DNA of 64,000 bases from Natronosalvus amylolyticus (GCF_024298845.1 NZ_CP101160.1:124001-188000), one strand, 5' to 3'; positions 42,469-51,599 are shown, counted from the stretch's first letter. Translations and numbers: made by a program. Notes: generated by a model not told the origin, from the letters alone.

Positions 42469-45400
42469 ATGGGTAACCCTATCCGTGTTTTACATGTCCA
42501 GACGGAGACCGAATTCGCCGATAGGGTTTCGACTACCCTCGAGCAGGCACACGAGGCACTCACTGTCGAAACGGCGGGCAGCGTGGAAGAAGGTCTCTCA
42601 GCCGTCTCCGAACGTACTATTCACTGTGTACTTTCGGCTGCCGAACTTTCCGAACGCAACGGTCTCGATTTATATTCGGATATTTGTCGAGAGGACGAAT
42701 CGATGCCATTTATCCTCTATGCGAAAGAAGGAACGAAACAACCCCTCCGCGATGCCGTCTCGGCTAATATCTCCGAGTACGTTCCCAGAAATCGCCTCCT
42801 CGAGGCTCCCGAAAGGGTCACAGCGACCATCGAAGCAATCGTCGTACAATCGCGTCAACAACGTAAGAAACAGCACCTGCTCGATGCACTCGAGGCGGCC
42901 AACGAGGGCATTTGTCTCGTCGACGAATCGGACGAGTTCGCCTACGTTAACGAGGCGTACGCTGATCTGTACCGATACGAAGCTGAATCGATGGTCGGCG
43001 AATCCTGGGGACTGGTTCATCCGGAAGCCGATACCGAGGAACTGCACGAATCGATCCTCCCGACTGTCGAGGCGAACGGTGACTGGCAGGGGGAGACGAC
43101 CGGGCTCCGAGCAGACGGCACGACGTTCGTTGGCGCACAAACGATTGAGAAGAGCGAAGACGGGTACGTGTGTACGGTGCAGGATGTTTCCGATACGAAA
43201 CAGCGAAAGCGACGGTTCGAAGCCATTTTCAATAACACCTATACGTTCGTCGGGCTGATGGAGCCCGATGGAACGTTGCTCGAAGCGAACGAAGCAGCCC
43301 TGTCGTTCGGCGGCGTCGATCGGGAATCGGTCGTCGATCGGCCGCTCTGGGAGACCTACTGGTTCAGGGGGACGGAGGCGACACAGCGGGCTGCTCGAGC
43401 GGCGATACAGCAGGCGAGAAACGGGACGATGTACCGCGACGAAATCACGGTACGGGGTGCTGACCGCGAAATCGTTATCGACTTTTCCGTACGGCCGGTG
43501 ACGAACGACGAGGGAGAAGTTACCTTACTCATCCCGGAGGGTCGAAATATCAGCGAGCGAAAGCAGTATCTCCGACAACTCGAGACGCTTGTCGATAATC
43601 TCCCAGGTATCGCTTATCGGTCACTGAACGAGAGAGGATGGGCGATGGAAAATGTGGGCGGCGAGGTCGAGACGTTAACGGGGTATACCGCGTCAGAACT
43701 GACGAGTAATAGTGGACTGTACGGCAAGGAACTTATCCACGAGGCTGATCGAGATATGGTGTGGGAAACGGTTCAAAGTGCTCTCCAGGAGCGTGAATCG
43801 TTCGAGCTCACGTACCGAATCAGAACGAAGGACGGGAAGTTAAAATGGGTCTGGGAACAGGGGCAGGGAATCTATTCGTCCGCTGGAGAAATCGAAGCCA
43901 TTGAGGGGTTTATTACGGACATCACCGAACGAAAGCGTATTACCGACGAACTCCGGGAAGAGCGCGTATTCATCGACCAGGCTCTCGATGCGCTCGATGA
44001 CGTGTTTTACGTGTTCGACAGGGATGGGGAGATACGTCGATGGAACTCGAAGCTTTCGTCTGTCACCGGGTATCGTGACGAGGATATAGACGAGATGTCG
44101 GTCGCGGATTTCGTTCCGCCGGAGGAACAGGAACGGATACTGTCTGCCTTCAGTGATGCACTGGAAACGGGTTCTGCCGTCATCGAGTCGGCGTTATGTA
44201 CCGCTGATGGTGACAGCATTCCCTACGAGTTCACCGGCGCGAGGTTGACTGATTCTGAAGGGGCGACCGATGGACTCGTTGGGGTCGGCCGGGATATCAC
44301 CGAACGACGACGGTACGAAGTGATGTTGAAGACGCTGCACGAGCGAACACGGGAGATGACTCGAGCGGACCAGACGGACACGATTGCCGACATTGCTGTG
44401 GAGGCGACTGACGACCTGCTCGATCTGGAACAGGCAGTGGTTTTCGAATTCGACGGCGGCAACTCGCTCGTTCCGCTCGCAGGGCCGACGCCACTCGACG
44501 GGACACAGTCTGACCGTCCTGCCGTAGATACAAACGAGAGTGACCTGTGGGAAGCCTTCGCCGATGGAGAATCGCGCTTTCTCGAGGAAACCGAAGGGAC
44601 CGTATTACAGACTTTTTCGATCGAAACTGCGCTGGTTCTTCCGGTCGGAAATCACGGCGTGTTCGTGATCGGATCGGCTGACGAGTTGTCACTCGATCGG
44701 ACACAACGTGAGTTTGCACACCTGATGAAAGAGAATTTGGCGGCGGCGTTCGACCACGCCAAACGGGAACGTGACCTCGGAAGACGTGACAGGCAGCTAC
44801 AACGACAGAACGAATCGCTCGAGCAACTGAATCGGCTCAACGAACTGATTCGAGACATCAATCAGGCGCTCATCCGATCCGCATCACGGGCACAGATCAG
44901 CGAACGTGTCTGTAAGGGTCTGTCCGGCGCTGACGAGTACGCATTCGCCTGGCTGTGTACCCGTGACACTGCCGGTGAAGGATTCGAGCCAGTGGCCTGG
45001 AGCGGTGTGGATTCCGAATACATTGCCCATCTCGAGGAGACAGCACCCGAAACGCCGTTAGCAGAACTGATCGATCAGGCGTTTCGTTCGGCCGAAAGCG
45101 TCATCGCCAAGCAAGTTCTGGGACAACCCGAGTGGGAGCTTTATCGCCGAGACGCGCTGAATCAGGGATTCCGTGCTGTGGCGGCGATTCCGATCTCGAG
45201 AAATGGGCGTACCGACGGCGTCATCGTTATTCACGCGACTGCGGACGATATCTTCGACGACGAGGAGGTCCGGGTCCTCGAAGAACTTGGTGAAACGATC
45301 GGTTACGCCTTCGGTAACGTCGAGCGATTGCACGGGTTGCAGACGAACGAACACACCGAGATCGAGATCGAAATCACCGACGAACGCTTGTTCACGAATC

Positions 45401-46005
45401 GACTCGCTCAGCGGTTGGATGCAACTGTCGAATTTGTCGGCGCCGTCGATGTCGAAAGCGACGCGGCTCGAGTTTTCGTCCAATTTCAGGGCTTCGATGG
45501 CGGCGCGATCACAGACCGACTCTCCGAACTGGAGGCTGTATCCGAAAGTCGGCAGCTCTTTGCCGAAGACGGGACGCACCTTTGTCACCTCACCATCACC
45601 ACTCCACAGCTGTTCTCGATTGTACAGGGTAGTGGACGTATTCAGTCACTCGAGAGTGCCGGAACTACGACGACCGCTACTATCGCGCTCATCCAGACGG
45701 TCGACGTTCGGTCGATAATCGAACAGCTTCAGGGTGCCTATTCACAGACCGAGCTCGTCGCCCGGCGCGAAAAGGAAGTTCCTGTCGGGACGCGTGAGAC
45801 GTTCCGTGAACAGCTACTAAACGAACTGACCGAAAAACAATTCGATGCGTTGCAATCGGCGTACTACGGTGGTGGATATGAGTGGCCACGACGGAGTACG
45901 AACGAGGAACTTGCCGCGACCAAAGACATCGCTCCGTCGACGTTCCAGTATCATCTACGCGCGGCAGAACGCAAAATCATCTCGATGATCCTGTCGCCGT
46001 CGTAA
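42469..46005 (+). CDS. Very large receiver-like/PAS/GAF regulator with HTH_10 domain
   Basis: 1178 residues from the ATG at 42469. Order: a receiver-like domain (5-115) without the phospho-acceptor Asp, where the acceptor strand reads CVLSAAELSERNG; four PAS-type units (about 130-605); a GAF-like region (615-760); a coiled linker and second GAF (780-960); a bacterio-opsin-activator N-region (965-1115); and C-terminal HTH_10 (EKQFDALQSAYYGGGYEWPR). There is no kinase domain, so it acts as a direct sensor-regulator, not a histidine kinase. Signals bound by the PAS/GAF units are unknown. A short membrane protein and a HalOD1 protein follow. Confidence 0.88.
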   Translation: MGNPIRVLHVQTETEFADRVSTTLEQAHEALTVETAGSVEEGLSAVSERTIHCVLSAAELSERNGLDLYSDICREDESMPFILYAKEGTKQPLRDAVSANISEYVPRNRLLEAPERVTATIEAIVVQSRQQRKKQHLLDALEAANEGICLVDESDEFAYVNEAYADLYRYEAESMVGESWGLVHPEADTEELHESILPTVEANGDWQGETTGLRADGTTFVGAQTIEKSEDGYVCTVQDVSDTKQRKRRFEAIFNNTYTFVGLMEPDGTLLEANEAALSFGGVDRESVVDRPLWETYWFRGTEATQRAARAAIQQARNGTMYRDEITVRGADREIVIDFSVRPVTNDEGEVTLLIPEGRNISERKQYLRQLETLVDNLPGIAYRSLNERGWAMENVGGEVETLTGYTASELTSNSGLYGKELIHEADRDMVWETVQSALQERESFELTYRIRTKDGKLKWVWEQGQGIYSSAGEIEAIEGFITDITERKRITDELREERVFIDQALDALDDVFYVFDRDGEIRRWNSKLSSVTGYRDEDIDEMSVADFVPPEEQERILSAFSDALETGSAVIESALCTADGDSIPYEFTGARLTDSEGATDGLVGVGRDITERRRYEVMLKTLHERTREMTRADQTDTIADIAVEATDDLLDLEQAVVFEFDGGNSLVPLAGPTPLDGTQSDRPAVDTNESDLWEAFADGESRFLEETEGTVLQTFSIETALVLPVGNHGVFVIGSADELSLDRTQREFAHLMKENLAAAFDHAKRERDLGRRDRQLQRQNESLEQLNRLNELIRDINQALIRSASRAQISERVCKGLSGADEYAFAWLCTRDTAGEGFEPVAWSGVDSEYIAHLEETAPETPLAELIDQAFRSAESVIAKQVLGQPEWELYRRDALNQGFRAVAAIPISRNGRTDGVIVIHATADDIFDDEEVRVLEELGETIGYAFGNVERLHGLQTNEHTEIEIEITDERLFTNRLAQRLDATVEFVGAVDVESDAARVFVQFQGFDGGAITDRLSELEAVSESRQLFAEDGTHLCHLTITTPQLFSIVQGSGRIQSLESAGTTTTATIALIQTVDVRSIIEQLQGAYSQTELVARREKEVPVGTRETFREQLLNELTEKQFDALQSAYYGGGYEWPRRSTNEELAATKDIAPSTFQYHLRAAERKIISMILSPS

Positions 46006-46060
46006 CCGGGTGACCGGGTTTCTTATGCACGCTTATATTGTATCAAACTAACAACTAAAT

Positions 46061-46231
46061 ATGATCCTGACACTATCGATGGGGTTTCTCATTGTCGTAA
46101 TCGGCACGTATATCGGCGCAAAGTTGGCGCTTCGGTCTTTCTTTGGCCGGGACTTCGTCGATCCTGAGACGGGTGAGTTCACCTTGCCCGAGTCTTCCTT
46201 TGACGATTCGGTAGGGGAGAAAGGTCGGTAA
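46061..46231 (+). CDS. 56-residue single-helix membrane protein of unknown function
   Basis: ATG at 46061, TAA at 46229-46231. A TATA-like CTTATATTG (46032-46040) is ~25 bp upstream, giving a leaderless start. Residues 1-28 form one hydrophobic helix (MILTLSMGFLIVVIGTYIGA); the rest is acidic with DPETGEFTLPESSF. The stop is in place and codon use is ordinary. Not recognised by me; haloarchaea encode many similar small membrane proteins. Confidence 0.6.
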   Translation: MILTLSMGFLIVVIGTYIGAKLALRSFFGRDFVDPETGEFTLPESSFDDSVGEKGR

Positions 46232-46413
46232 GTCTCGAGTAAGTGGCCACGTCCGTTCAGGTTTGGAAAGCCACCCGACCCTCTTTTGAACGGAGACGGC
46301 GCGAGTCGGACTAGACTATTTTGTATTCGATTCCGAGCGACTATGCACGTAGATAGTGATGATTTCTTTGTGAGTGTGTCTGTTTTGATTAGGTACCCCT
46401 CCAGGTGATATTC

Positions 46414-47061
46414 ATGGATCATGACCTCCCCGACCATAGTGAGCTAGATACTGCCGGGCATGTGACCGATGGCTATCGAACACGATACGACGAGTCGCCG
46501 AGTGGTGCCGTGAGTCGACTGCTCTCTGTGTTGTATCGTGATACACGGCCTCCGATGCTCTACGACGCTATCGATCCGGAAGCATTGGATACCCTCTTTG
46601 GGGCACAACCGACTCGAGCAGCACGTACGCTTTCGTTCAGGTGTGACGCCTACGTTATCACGGTCGAACGAGGAGGCAGTATCTTCGCGACGCCACGGCC
46701 GGCGGAATCCCGGGTAGCTGATGATGACGTGACCACCTCGAGTTCGTTCCCCATCCCGAGCCTATACCCGCGGTCGGAAGCCCGAGACTCCGCGACGAGC
46801 AATCGACGTTCGAGGACTGATCGGATCTCGAGCGGACAATCGTCCGCCGAACCTTCGCTCAGTATGCGGGTGATACAGGCGGTTGCCGATCGTAATGGGG
46901 TAGATCCGCTCGAGTTGTCGACGCCGTTGTATTACAGTCTCGACCCGGAAGCACTGGATTCGGTGTTTCAGGACACGACCGGACACCTGGCGTTCGAATA
47001 CGACGGCTACACCGTGACCGTCGACAGTGGTGGCGCGATCGATCTCGATCAACTTCGATAG
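46414..47061 (+). CDS. Tandem HalOD1 output-domain protein
   Basis: 215 residues from the ATG at 46414; an AGGTGAT site lies just before. Two HalOD1 units: residues ~25-95 (LLSVLYRDTRPPMLYDAIDP, FRCDAYVITVERGGSI) and ~150-213 (MRVIQAVADRNGVDPLELST, FEYDGYTVTVDSGGAI). A low-complexity Ser/Arg linker joins them. HalOD1 domains are haloarchaeal outputs normally attached to receivers, but no receiver is present here. Binding partners are unknown; the large regulator upstream is the nearest candidate. Confidence 0.82.
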   Translation: MDHDLPDHSELDTAGHVTDGYRTRYDESPSGAVSRLLSVLYRDTRPPMLYDAIDPEALDTLFGAQPTRAARTLSFRCDAYVITVERGGSIFATPRPAESRVADDDVTTSSSFPIPSLYPRSEARDSATSNRRSRTDRISSGQSSAEPSLSMRVIQAVADRNGVDPLELSTPLYYSLDPEALDSVFQDTTGHLAFEYDGYTVTVDSGGAIDLDQLR

Positions 47062-47118
47062 CGAGACCCCTCCCGGCTTGCGTTCGTGGCGGTGGGATTT
47101 GGGCCCGTTCAATACGTT

Positions 47119-47991
47119 TCAAATCGCGATTAGCGTGACGCCGACTACCGCAAGGACTGCGGCGACGAGTCGGATTCGGAAGTAGCGTTCACCCAGCAAG
47201 ACCCCGCCGAGGATGACGGCGATGATCGCCTGCGTGTTGATGATCGGTGAGGCGATGCTTGCGGGCAAGACCGCGAAGGCGAGCGTCGTGACGTGTTCGC
47301 CGGCGGCGACGATCCCGCCAGCCAGGGCGAATTTCGGCAGGTCGGCTCGAGTGATCGACGGTGGATTACGTATCGCACTCGGCAACAACACGAGTGTCAC
47401 GCCGAACAACAAGAGGGGAACCCAGAGGGTTTCGGGAATCGCGAGTTCCTGGAGTGCGATTCGCTTCCCGAGGTCGCTCACGGCGTAACACATGGCACTC
47501 AGCAGGGCGAACTGGGCCGGGCGTGATCGGGCGGCCTTGACGAACGGCCGAAACAACCCGCCCGGATCGTAATTGGCGACGTAGACGGCGAACGTGGCGA
47601 CGACGACGCCCAGTACCTCGAGTGGGGTCAATATCTGGCCAAGCAATAGAATCTCGAGCGGCAGCACGAACATGGGAACGATCTTGTTGATCGGGGTGAC
47701 GTAGGAGACGTCGCCCTCAGCGATGGCCCACAGGAACAGGACGAACGCAGCGGCGGTCATTACCGACGTCAACGTGACGATTCCCAGTTCACCGAGTCCA
47801 AACTCCGCCAGCAGCCCGCTCGAGAAGTCGGTTCTGGTGAGCGCGACTGGCAGGTACCACGTGAGCGCGAACGTGTTGATCAGGACGGTCAGCGCTGCTG
47901 GTGGATAGCCCGAAAACGAGCGTTTCAACAGGTAGATGTAAAATCCCCAGATAAACGCTGCCGTAATCGCGAAACCGAATCCGGGGTCCAT
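47119..47991 (-). CDS. EamA/DMT-superfamily permease
   Basis: 290 residues with about ten hydrophobic helices in two EamA halves (start GFGFAITAAFIWGFYIYLL; second half begins near ALLSAMCYAVSDLG). The final helices end GVTLIAI. DMT proteins move amino acids, sugars or metabolites; substrate not assignable. It is divergent from arsR, with 113 bp between starts, so the operator dyads at 48075-48104 may or may not affect it. Confidence 0.88.
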   Translation of the reverse strand: MDPGFGFAITAAFIWGFYIYLLKRSFSGYPPAALTVLINTFALTWYLPVALTRTDFSSGLLAEFGLGELGIVTLTSVMTAAAFVLFLWAIAEGDVSYVTPINKIVPMFVLPLEILLLGQILTPLEVLGVVVATFAVYVANYDPGGLFRPFVKAARSRPAQFALLSAMCYAVSDLGKRIALQELAIPETLWVPLLLFGVTLVLLPSAIRNPPSITRADLPKFALAGGIVAAGEHVTTLAFAVLPASIASPIINTQAIIAVILGGVLLGERYFRIRLVAAVLAVVGVTLIAI

Positions 47992-48074
47992 TACTCGAGC
48001 CGAGGGGAATGCGGTTCAAGAGTGGTTCGATTACCGGCCCAGGGCGGTTCGCGGTCTATCCACCAGACTTATAT

Positions 48075-48104
48075 TAGCGAACTCTAATATTAGAAACTGC
48101 TAAA
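48075..48104 (+). promoter_or_regulatory. Twin operator dyads TTAG-N6-CTAA over the arsR promoter
   Basis: TTAG-CGAACT-CTAA at 48075-48088 and TTAG-AAACTG-CTAA at 48091-48104, each symmetric, 16 bp centre to centre. The first overlaps the TATA region (CTTATATTAG, 48069-48078) and extends to ATATTAG/CTAATAT. The second ends one base before the ATG at 48105. Two dyads in this position are a strong case for ArsR self-repression. Confidence 0.7.
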
Positions 48105-48479
48105 ATGAATACTCGTCAATCGAACGGAATCGATACCCAATCCGACATCGAGGAGGCGTCGTGTTGTACGCCAGTCTCGTCGCCACTTTCCGAACGGGAG
48201 CTGGCTACCGACGTTCGGGCGCTGTCCGCAATAGGCAACGATACCCGGTACGAAGCCCTTCGAATTGTGGCCGCGGCTGAAAACGGCGTCTGTGTCTGTG
48301 AACTCGAGCCAGCACTCGGTGTGACGCAAGGAGCTATCAGCCAGGCCCTCTCGCGACTGTACGGCGCTGGTCTGGTCACCCGCCGCAAGGAAGGTCGATG
48401 GCGATACTACAGCGTGACGCCTCGAGCCGAACGGTTACTCGATGTGCTCGATGACACCAGAGAGGTCGACGATGAGTGA
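48105..48479 (+). CDS. arsR: ArsR-family metalloregulator
   Basis: 124 residues. The winged helix is at ~30-110 (LGVTQGAISQALSRLYGAGLV then RRKEGRWRYYSV). Metal-type cysteines are Cys63 and Cys65 in CVCEL on the recognition-helix side, the As(III)-sensing arrangement, plus Cys20-Cys21 in the N-terminal arm. It overlaps the methyltransferase start by 8 bp, so both are co-translated. The twin dyads before it are its likely operator. As(III) or Sb(III) is the expected inducer by family. Confidence 0.92.
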   Translation: MNTRQSNGIDTQSDIEEASCCTPVSSPLSERELATDVRALSAIGNDTRYEALRIVAAAENGVCVCELEPALGVTQGAISQALSRLYGAGLVTRRKEGRWRYYSVTPRAERLLDVLDDTREVDDE

Positions 48480-49440
48480 CGACGAAGGCTCTCGAGCGGC
48501 GGTAGACGACGACCTCGAGGCGACGGAACAGCGACGAGTCGTCAGAGAACGGTACGCCAGCGTCGCGACCGACTCGAGTGCTGATGCCGGCGATACCGTT
48601 ACGTCCTGTTGTAGCAGCTCCGATACTGACGCGTCTGCCGGAGACACCGATTCTGGCGCGTCTGCGAGGAACAGCAACACGGCGTCGTCTGCCGGCAATA
48701 CCGACTCTGGGTCGTCGGCGGACGATTCCTGCTGTAGCGGTGCTGATGGCAGTACGAACGCGTTCGATGCCACAGCTCTAAAGATGGGATACTCCGAGGC
48801 GGCGCTAGAGGCCGTCGAACCCGGGGCTAATCTCGGTCTCGGCTGTGGCAACCCGACGGCAATCGCGAGCCTCGAGGCGGGAGAAACCGTTCTTGATCTC
48901 GGTTCCGGAGCTGGTTTCGACTGTTTCCTCGCGGCTCGGGAAGTCGGCGACGATGGGCGTGTCATCGGCGTCGATATGACGCCGGCAATGGTCGAGAAAG
49001 CTCGCGAGAACGCCGTGAAAAACGAAGCCGAGAACACGTCGTTTCGACTCGGCGAAATCGAACACCTGCCGGTTGCCGACGGGACCGTCGACGTGATTAT
49101 CTCGAACTGCGTGGTAAACCTCTCGCCAGACAAGCCACAGGTGTTTCGCGAAGCGTTTCGCGTGCTTCGACCGGGTGGCCGGCTTGCTATTGCCGATGTC
49201 GTCCGGACCGCCGAGTTCCCCGAGAGCGTTCGACTCGATTCGGCCGCCATCGCTGGCTGTATTGCTGGGGCAGAACGGATATCCACGCTCGAGTCGATGC
49301 TTGACGCCGCCGGGTTCGAGGCGATTTCACTCGAACCCAAAGCAGAGAGTGAGTCGTTTATCCGCGAGTGGGACGACGAACGGGACGTTAGCGAGTACAT
49401 CGTTTCGGCGCGGATCGAAGCTCGGAAACCGGAGCAGTGA
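48472..49440 (+). CDS. arsM: Arsenite S-adenosylmethionine methyltransferase
   Basis: 322 residues from the ATG at 48472, which lies inside the arsR end. Markers are GLGCGNPTA (Cys125), VLDLGSGAGFDC for SAM, and ISNCVVNLSPDKP with Cys213, the ArsM catalytic cysteine set. CC pairs at 46-47 and 87-88 flank a ~40-residue Ser/Asp/Gly/Ala-rich insertion with DTDSG and NTDSG near-repeats, not part of the usual enzyme. The product methylates arsenite. Coupled arsR-arsM without an arsenite pump nearby implies detoxification by methylation. Confidence 0.92.
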   Translation: MSDDEGSRAAVDDDLEATEQRRVVRERYASVATDSSADAGDTVTSCCSSSDTDASAGDTDSGASARNSNTASSAGNTDSGSSADDSCCSGADGSTNAFDATALKMGYSEAALEAVEPGANLGLGCGNPTAIASLEAGETVLDLGSGAGFDCFLAAREVGDDGRVIGVDMTPAMVEKARENAVKNEAENTSFRLGEIEHLPVADGTVDVIISNCVVNLSPDKPQVFREAFRVLRPGGRLAIADVVRTAEFPESVRLDSAAIAGCIAGAERISTLESMLDAAGFEAISLEPKAESESFIREWDDERDVSEYIVSARIEARKPEQ

Positions 49441-49454
49441 ATCTTGACATCCTC

Positions 49455-49812
49455 CGCACGACTGAAGTCGTGGGATTCCCCGCGCTTGGGGTCGGGCGTT
49501 CCGACGCCAACGGAGACAACTTCCCATCCTCGGTGGACGGTCTCGGTTTGCAGACAGTGCGTCAGGGGCGGTGGGCGTGTGGTGACGCCAGCCCATACAG
49601 GCTACCCTGCTAACACCCTGCGGGCCGTGCCATCGGCCCGACTCGGACTTGCGTCCGAGTCTCACTTGGGCAGGGTTGCTTTTTGATAGTGGAGACCCCA
49701 ATCCAACTCCAATTTTCCCGAGCGAGTTGTACTCTCGGACGACCTTGTCTGACCTAAGCGTTGTGGGTTTGAAGGAACTCGTCGGATTCATCCGCACGAC
49801 TGAAGTCGTGGG
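49455..49812 (-). mobile_element. IS200/IS605-derived remnant with terminal palindromes and structured-RNA candidate
   Basis: The same 16-bp palindrome, CACGACTgaAGTCGTG, occurs at 49457-49472 and 49795-49810 in identical orientation, about 338 bp apart. Between them is no gene but two perfect strong hairpins, GGGCCG...CGGCCC at 49622-49639 and GACTCGGAC...GTCCGAGTC at 49640-49661. The composition resembles the 3' untranslated end of haloarchaeal tnpB (IS1341-type) elements, read on the minus strand. No tnpA or tnpB remains. It is probably a non-autonomous PATE-like copy or a deletion remnant with a stranded guide-RNA-type segment. Confidence 0.6.
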
Positions 49813-49840
49813 CTTTCTCCTCGACTTCGTGTAACACGCG

Positions 49841-50677
49841 TTAGCTGAATACCGCCCGAAGGGCGAACAGGACGTTCCCTTTGCGTTCGCGAAGTCGTCT
49901 GTAAAAGTAGGATAGCCACTTGTTCCCGTACGGAATGTACTGATAGACGGTCACGCCTTCGGCAGCGAGTTCGTACTGGCGCTCGTCTCGGACGCCCATT
50001 AGCATCTGTACCTCGTACGGCGTGCCGTACTCCTCGTGCAATCGTCGTGCGTGGGCGATCATCGCCGGATCGTGACTGCCGACGGCGATGCCGTCATCGA
50101 AGTGCTCGAACATGTACTCGAGTAACTCCCGATACCGATCGTCGATCCGTGATTTTTCTCGAATTGAGACGTCCTTCGGCTCGTTGTACGCCCCTTTGAC
50201 GAGTCGGATTTTTCCCGGGGCGTCGGCCAGTCGCTCGAGGTCCGCACGGGTTCGGTTGAGGTTCACCTGCAGGCACAACCCCATCCCACCCTCGTGGGAA
50301 CGGACGAGCGATTCGTAAGCATCGAGGGTTACGTCCGTTGTCGTGTAATCTTCCATATCGACCCAGACGAAGACGTCGTTGTCCGCACCGGTCTGGGCGA
50401 TCTCCTCGAGATTTTTCTTGAAGACGTCATCGCCCACGTCGAGGCCGACCTGTGACGGTTTGACCGAGACGCACGCCTCGAGGTCACGCTCGTCGATGTA
50501 TTCGATCAACTCGAGGTATTCGGCCGTGTCCTCGGCTGCCTCGGCAGGGTCGTCGTAGTGTTCACCGAGCAGGTTACAGATGCCGGCGACGCCTTTCCCG
50601 TTGAGCCGTTCGACGTGTGCGAGGGCCTCGGTAGCTGATTCACCTGCGACGAAGTTACTGGCGACCGGCGGTATCAT
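49841..50677 (-). CDS. Proline dehydrogenase (PutA-like, single domain)
   Basis: 278 residues. The barrel motifs include CVSVKPSQVGLDVG, VFVWVDMEDYTTTD, LVKGAYNEPKDV, GSHDPAMIAHA, VQMLMGVRDERQYEL and the C-terminal YGNKWLSYFYRRLRERKGN, all proline dehydrogenase features around the FAD and substrate pocket. It is the short monofunctional type. It would oxidise proline to pyrroline-5-carboxylate with electrons to quinone. The aldehyde dehydrogenase at 51600 is the natural next enzyme. An HTH_10 regulator lies directly upstream on the same strand. Confidence 0.93.
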   Translation of the reverse strand: MIPPVASNFVAGESATEALAHVERLNGKGVAGICNLLGEHYDDPAEAAEDTAEYLELIEYIDERDLEACVSVKPSQVGLDVGDDVFKKNLEEIAQTGADNDVFVWVDMEDYTTTDVTLDAYESLVRSHEGGMGLCLQVNLNRTRADLERLADAPGKIRLVKGAYNEPKDVSIREKSRIDDRYRELLEYMFEHFDDGIAVGSHDPAMIAHARRLHEEYGTPYEVQMLMGVRDERQYELAAEGVTVYQYIPYGNKWLSYFYRRLRERKGNVLFALRAVFS

Positions 50678-50767
50678 TGGCTACGTAAGTAGCGGTAGAG
50701 AACCCGTATAAACGCTACCCCGACCAAAACTTGTGGCGGTAATTTCGGAGGAATAAATGCGTCATTC

Positions 50768-51511
50768 TCACAACGAGCGAGGTGAGTCGACGGGTTCGGG
50801 GTTGAGAAGTTTGGCTTCGGCTTTTCGCAGGTGCTCGAGCAGCGTCGTCTTCGCGATGCCCGCTGCATCGGCAAGTTCCCGAGTCGTGCATTCTCGAGGC
50901 CAGGTATAATAGCCCTGCTCGCAGGCGAGTTCGTAGATTTCGCGTTGGCGCTCTGAGAGCGCATCGACACGGCGTGGCACGTCCTGTGTGCGGGTTTCGT
51001 GTGAGTAAATCTTTGTCACGGAGATGTCGGCGTCGTACTCCTCGCGGATGACGTTGAGTCTGTCGTGGAGTTCGTCTCTGTTTGCCTGTTCGACGAACAC
51101 AGACCAGTACTCGAGGCCATCCCGGACGCGAACGGGTGCATCCTGAATGAATCCCTGGCCGAGCAGCCCGTCGCTGATCGTATTGCTCGGGTCGTATTCG
51201 ACGAACAATTCTTTCGTCGTATAGCCCGAGGTCAGGCCGTGATGTTCGAACTCGTATCGTCGTTGCATCTCCGAGACCGAGGAGGTCAGTGGAGACTGCC
51301 GCGTAGCTTCGACGAGTGATTCGACGGCTGCTGCTGATTCTCCATATGCGGTAAAATGCCCCTTTACCCGCCCGTCAGTCCCGTTCGAGACGGTGTGGGC
51401 GATCAATCCCGTGTCCTCGCCTTCGGTCACCTCGAGAGTCCAGCAGTCAGGATGCCAGATCTCGAGCGTCAGGCGGGCACTTTTCGACCCCTGTTCATCG
51501 AGCGTTTCCAT
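50768..51511 (-). CDS. HTH_10 transcription regulator of the proline/amine cluster
   Basis: 247 residues from the ATG at 51511; the longer frame from 51598 runs past the promoter. The C-terminal ~55 residues (ALSERQREIYELACEQGYYTWPR, TTRELADAAGIAKTTLLEHLRK) are HTH_10. The N-terminal ~180 residues form the bacterio-opsin-activator effector region (LTLEIWHPDCWTLEV, VKGHFTAYGESAAAVE). It lies between the proline dehydrogenase and the divergent aldehyde dehydrogenase, 88 bp from the latter, so it probably controls both. Confidence 0.88.
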   Translation of the reverse strand: METLDEQGSKSARLTLEIWHPDCWTLEVTEGEDTGLIAHTVSNGTDGRVKGHFTAYGESAAAVESLVEATRQSPLTSSVSEMQRRYEFEHHGLTSGYTTKELFVEYDPSNTISDGLLGQGFIQDAPVRVRDGLEYWSVFVEQANRDELHDRLNVIREEYDADISVTKIYSHETRTQDVPRRVDALSERQREIYELACEQGYYTWPRECTTRELADAAGIAKTTLLEHLRKAEAKLLNPEPVDSPRSL

Positions 51512-51523
51512 GTACAGTGTACA
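51511..51523. promoter_or_regulatory. TGTACAGTGTACA near-palindrome at the HTH_10 start
   Basis: Two TGTACA half-sites one base apart, symmetric except for the centre, overlap the start codon of the HTH_10 gene at 51511. This could be an autoregulatory site or a site shared with the divergent dehydrogenase. Confidence 0.35.
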
Positions 51524-51599
51524 CGGGGGTATGTATTCAAAGTTCACACCCGACCATGGGAGGGTTCGAATACAGGGTAATTCTTTCCCAGTCACCACT

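Noticed and set aside
49327-49797. 156-codon minus-strand frame across the arsM end and the IS605-type remnant
   Set aside because: It crosses the hairpins and palindrome, is rich in Arg/Ser/Pro as expected from non-coding GC-rich DNA, and has no TnpB motifs.
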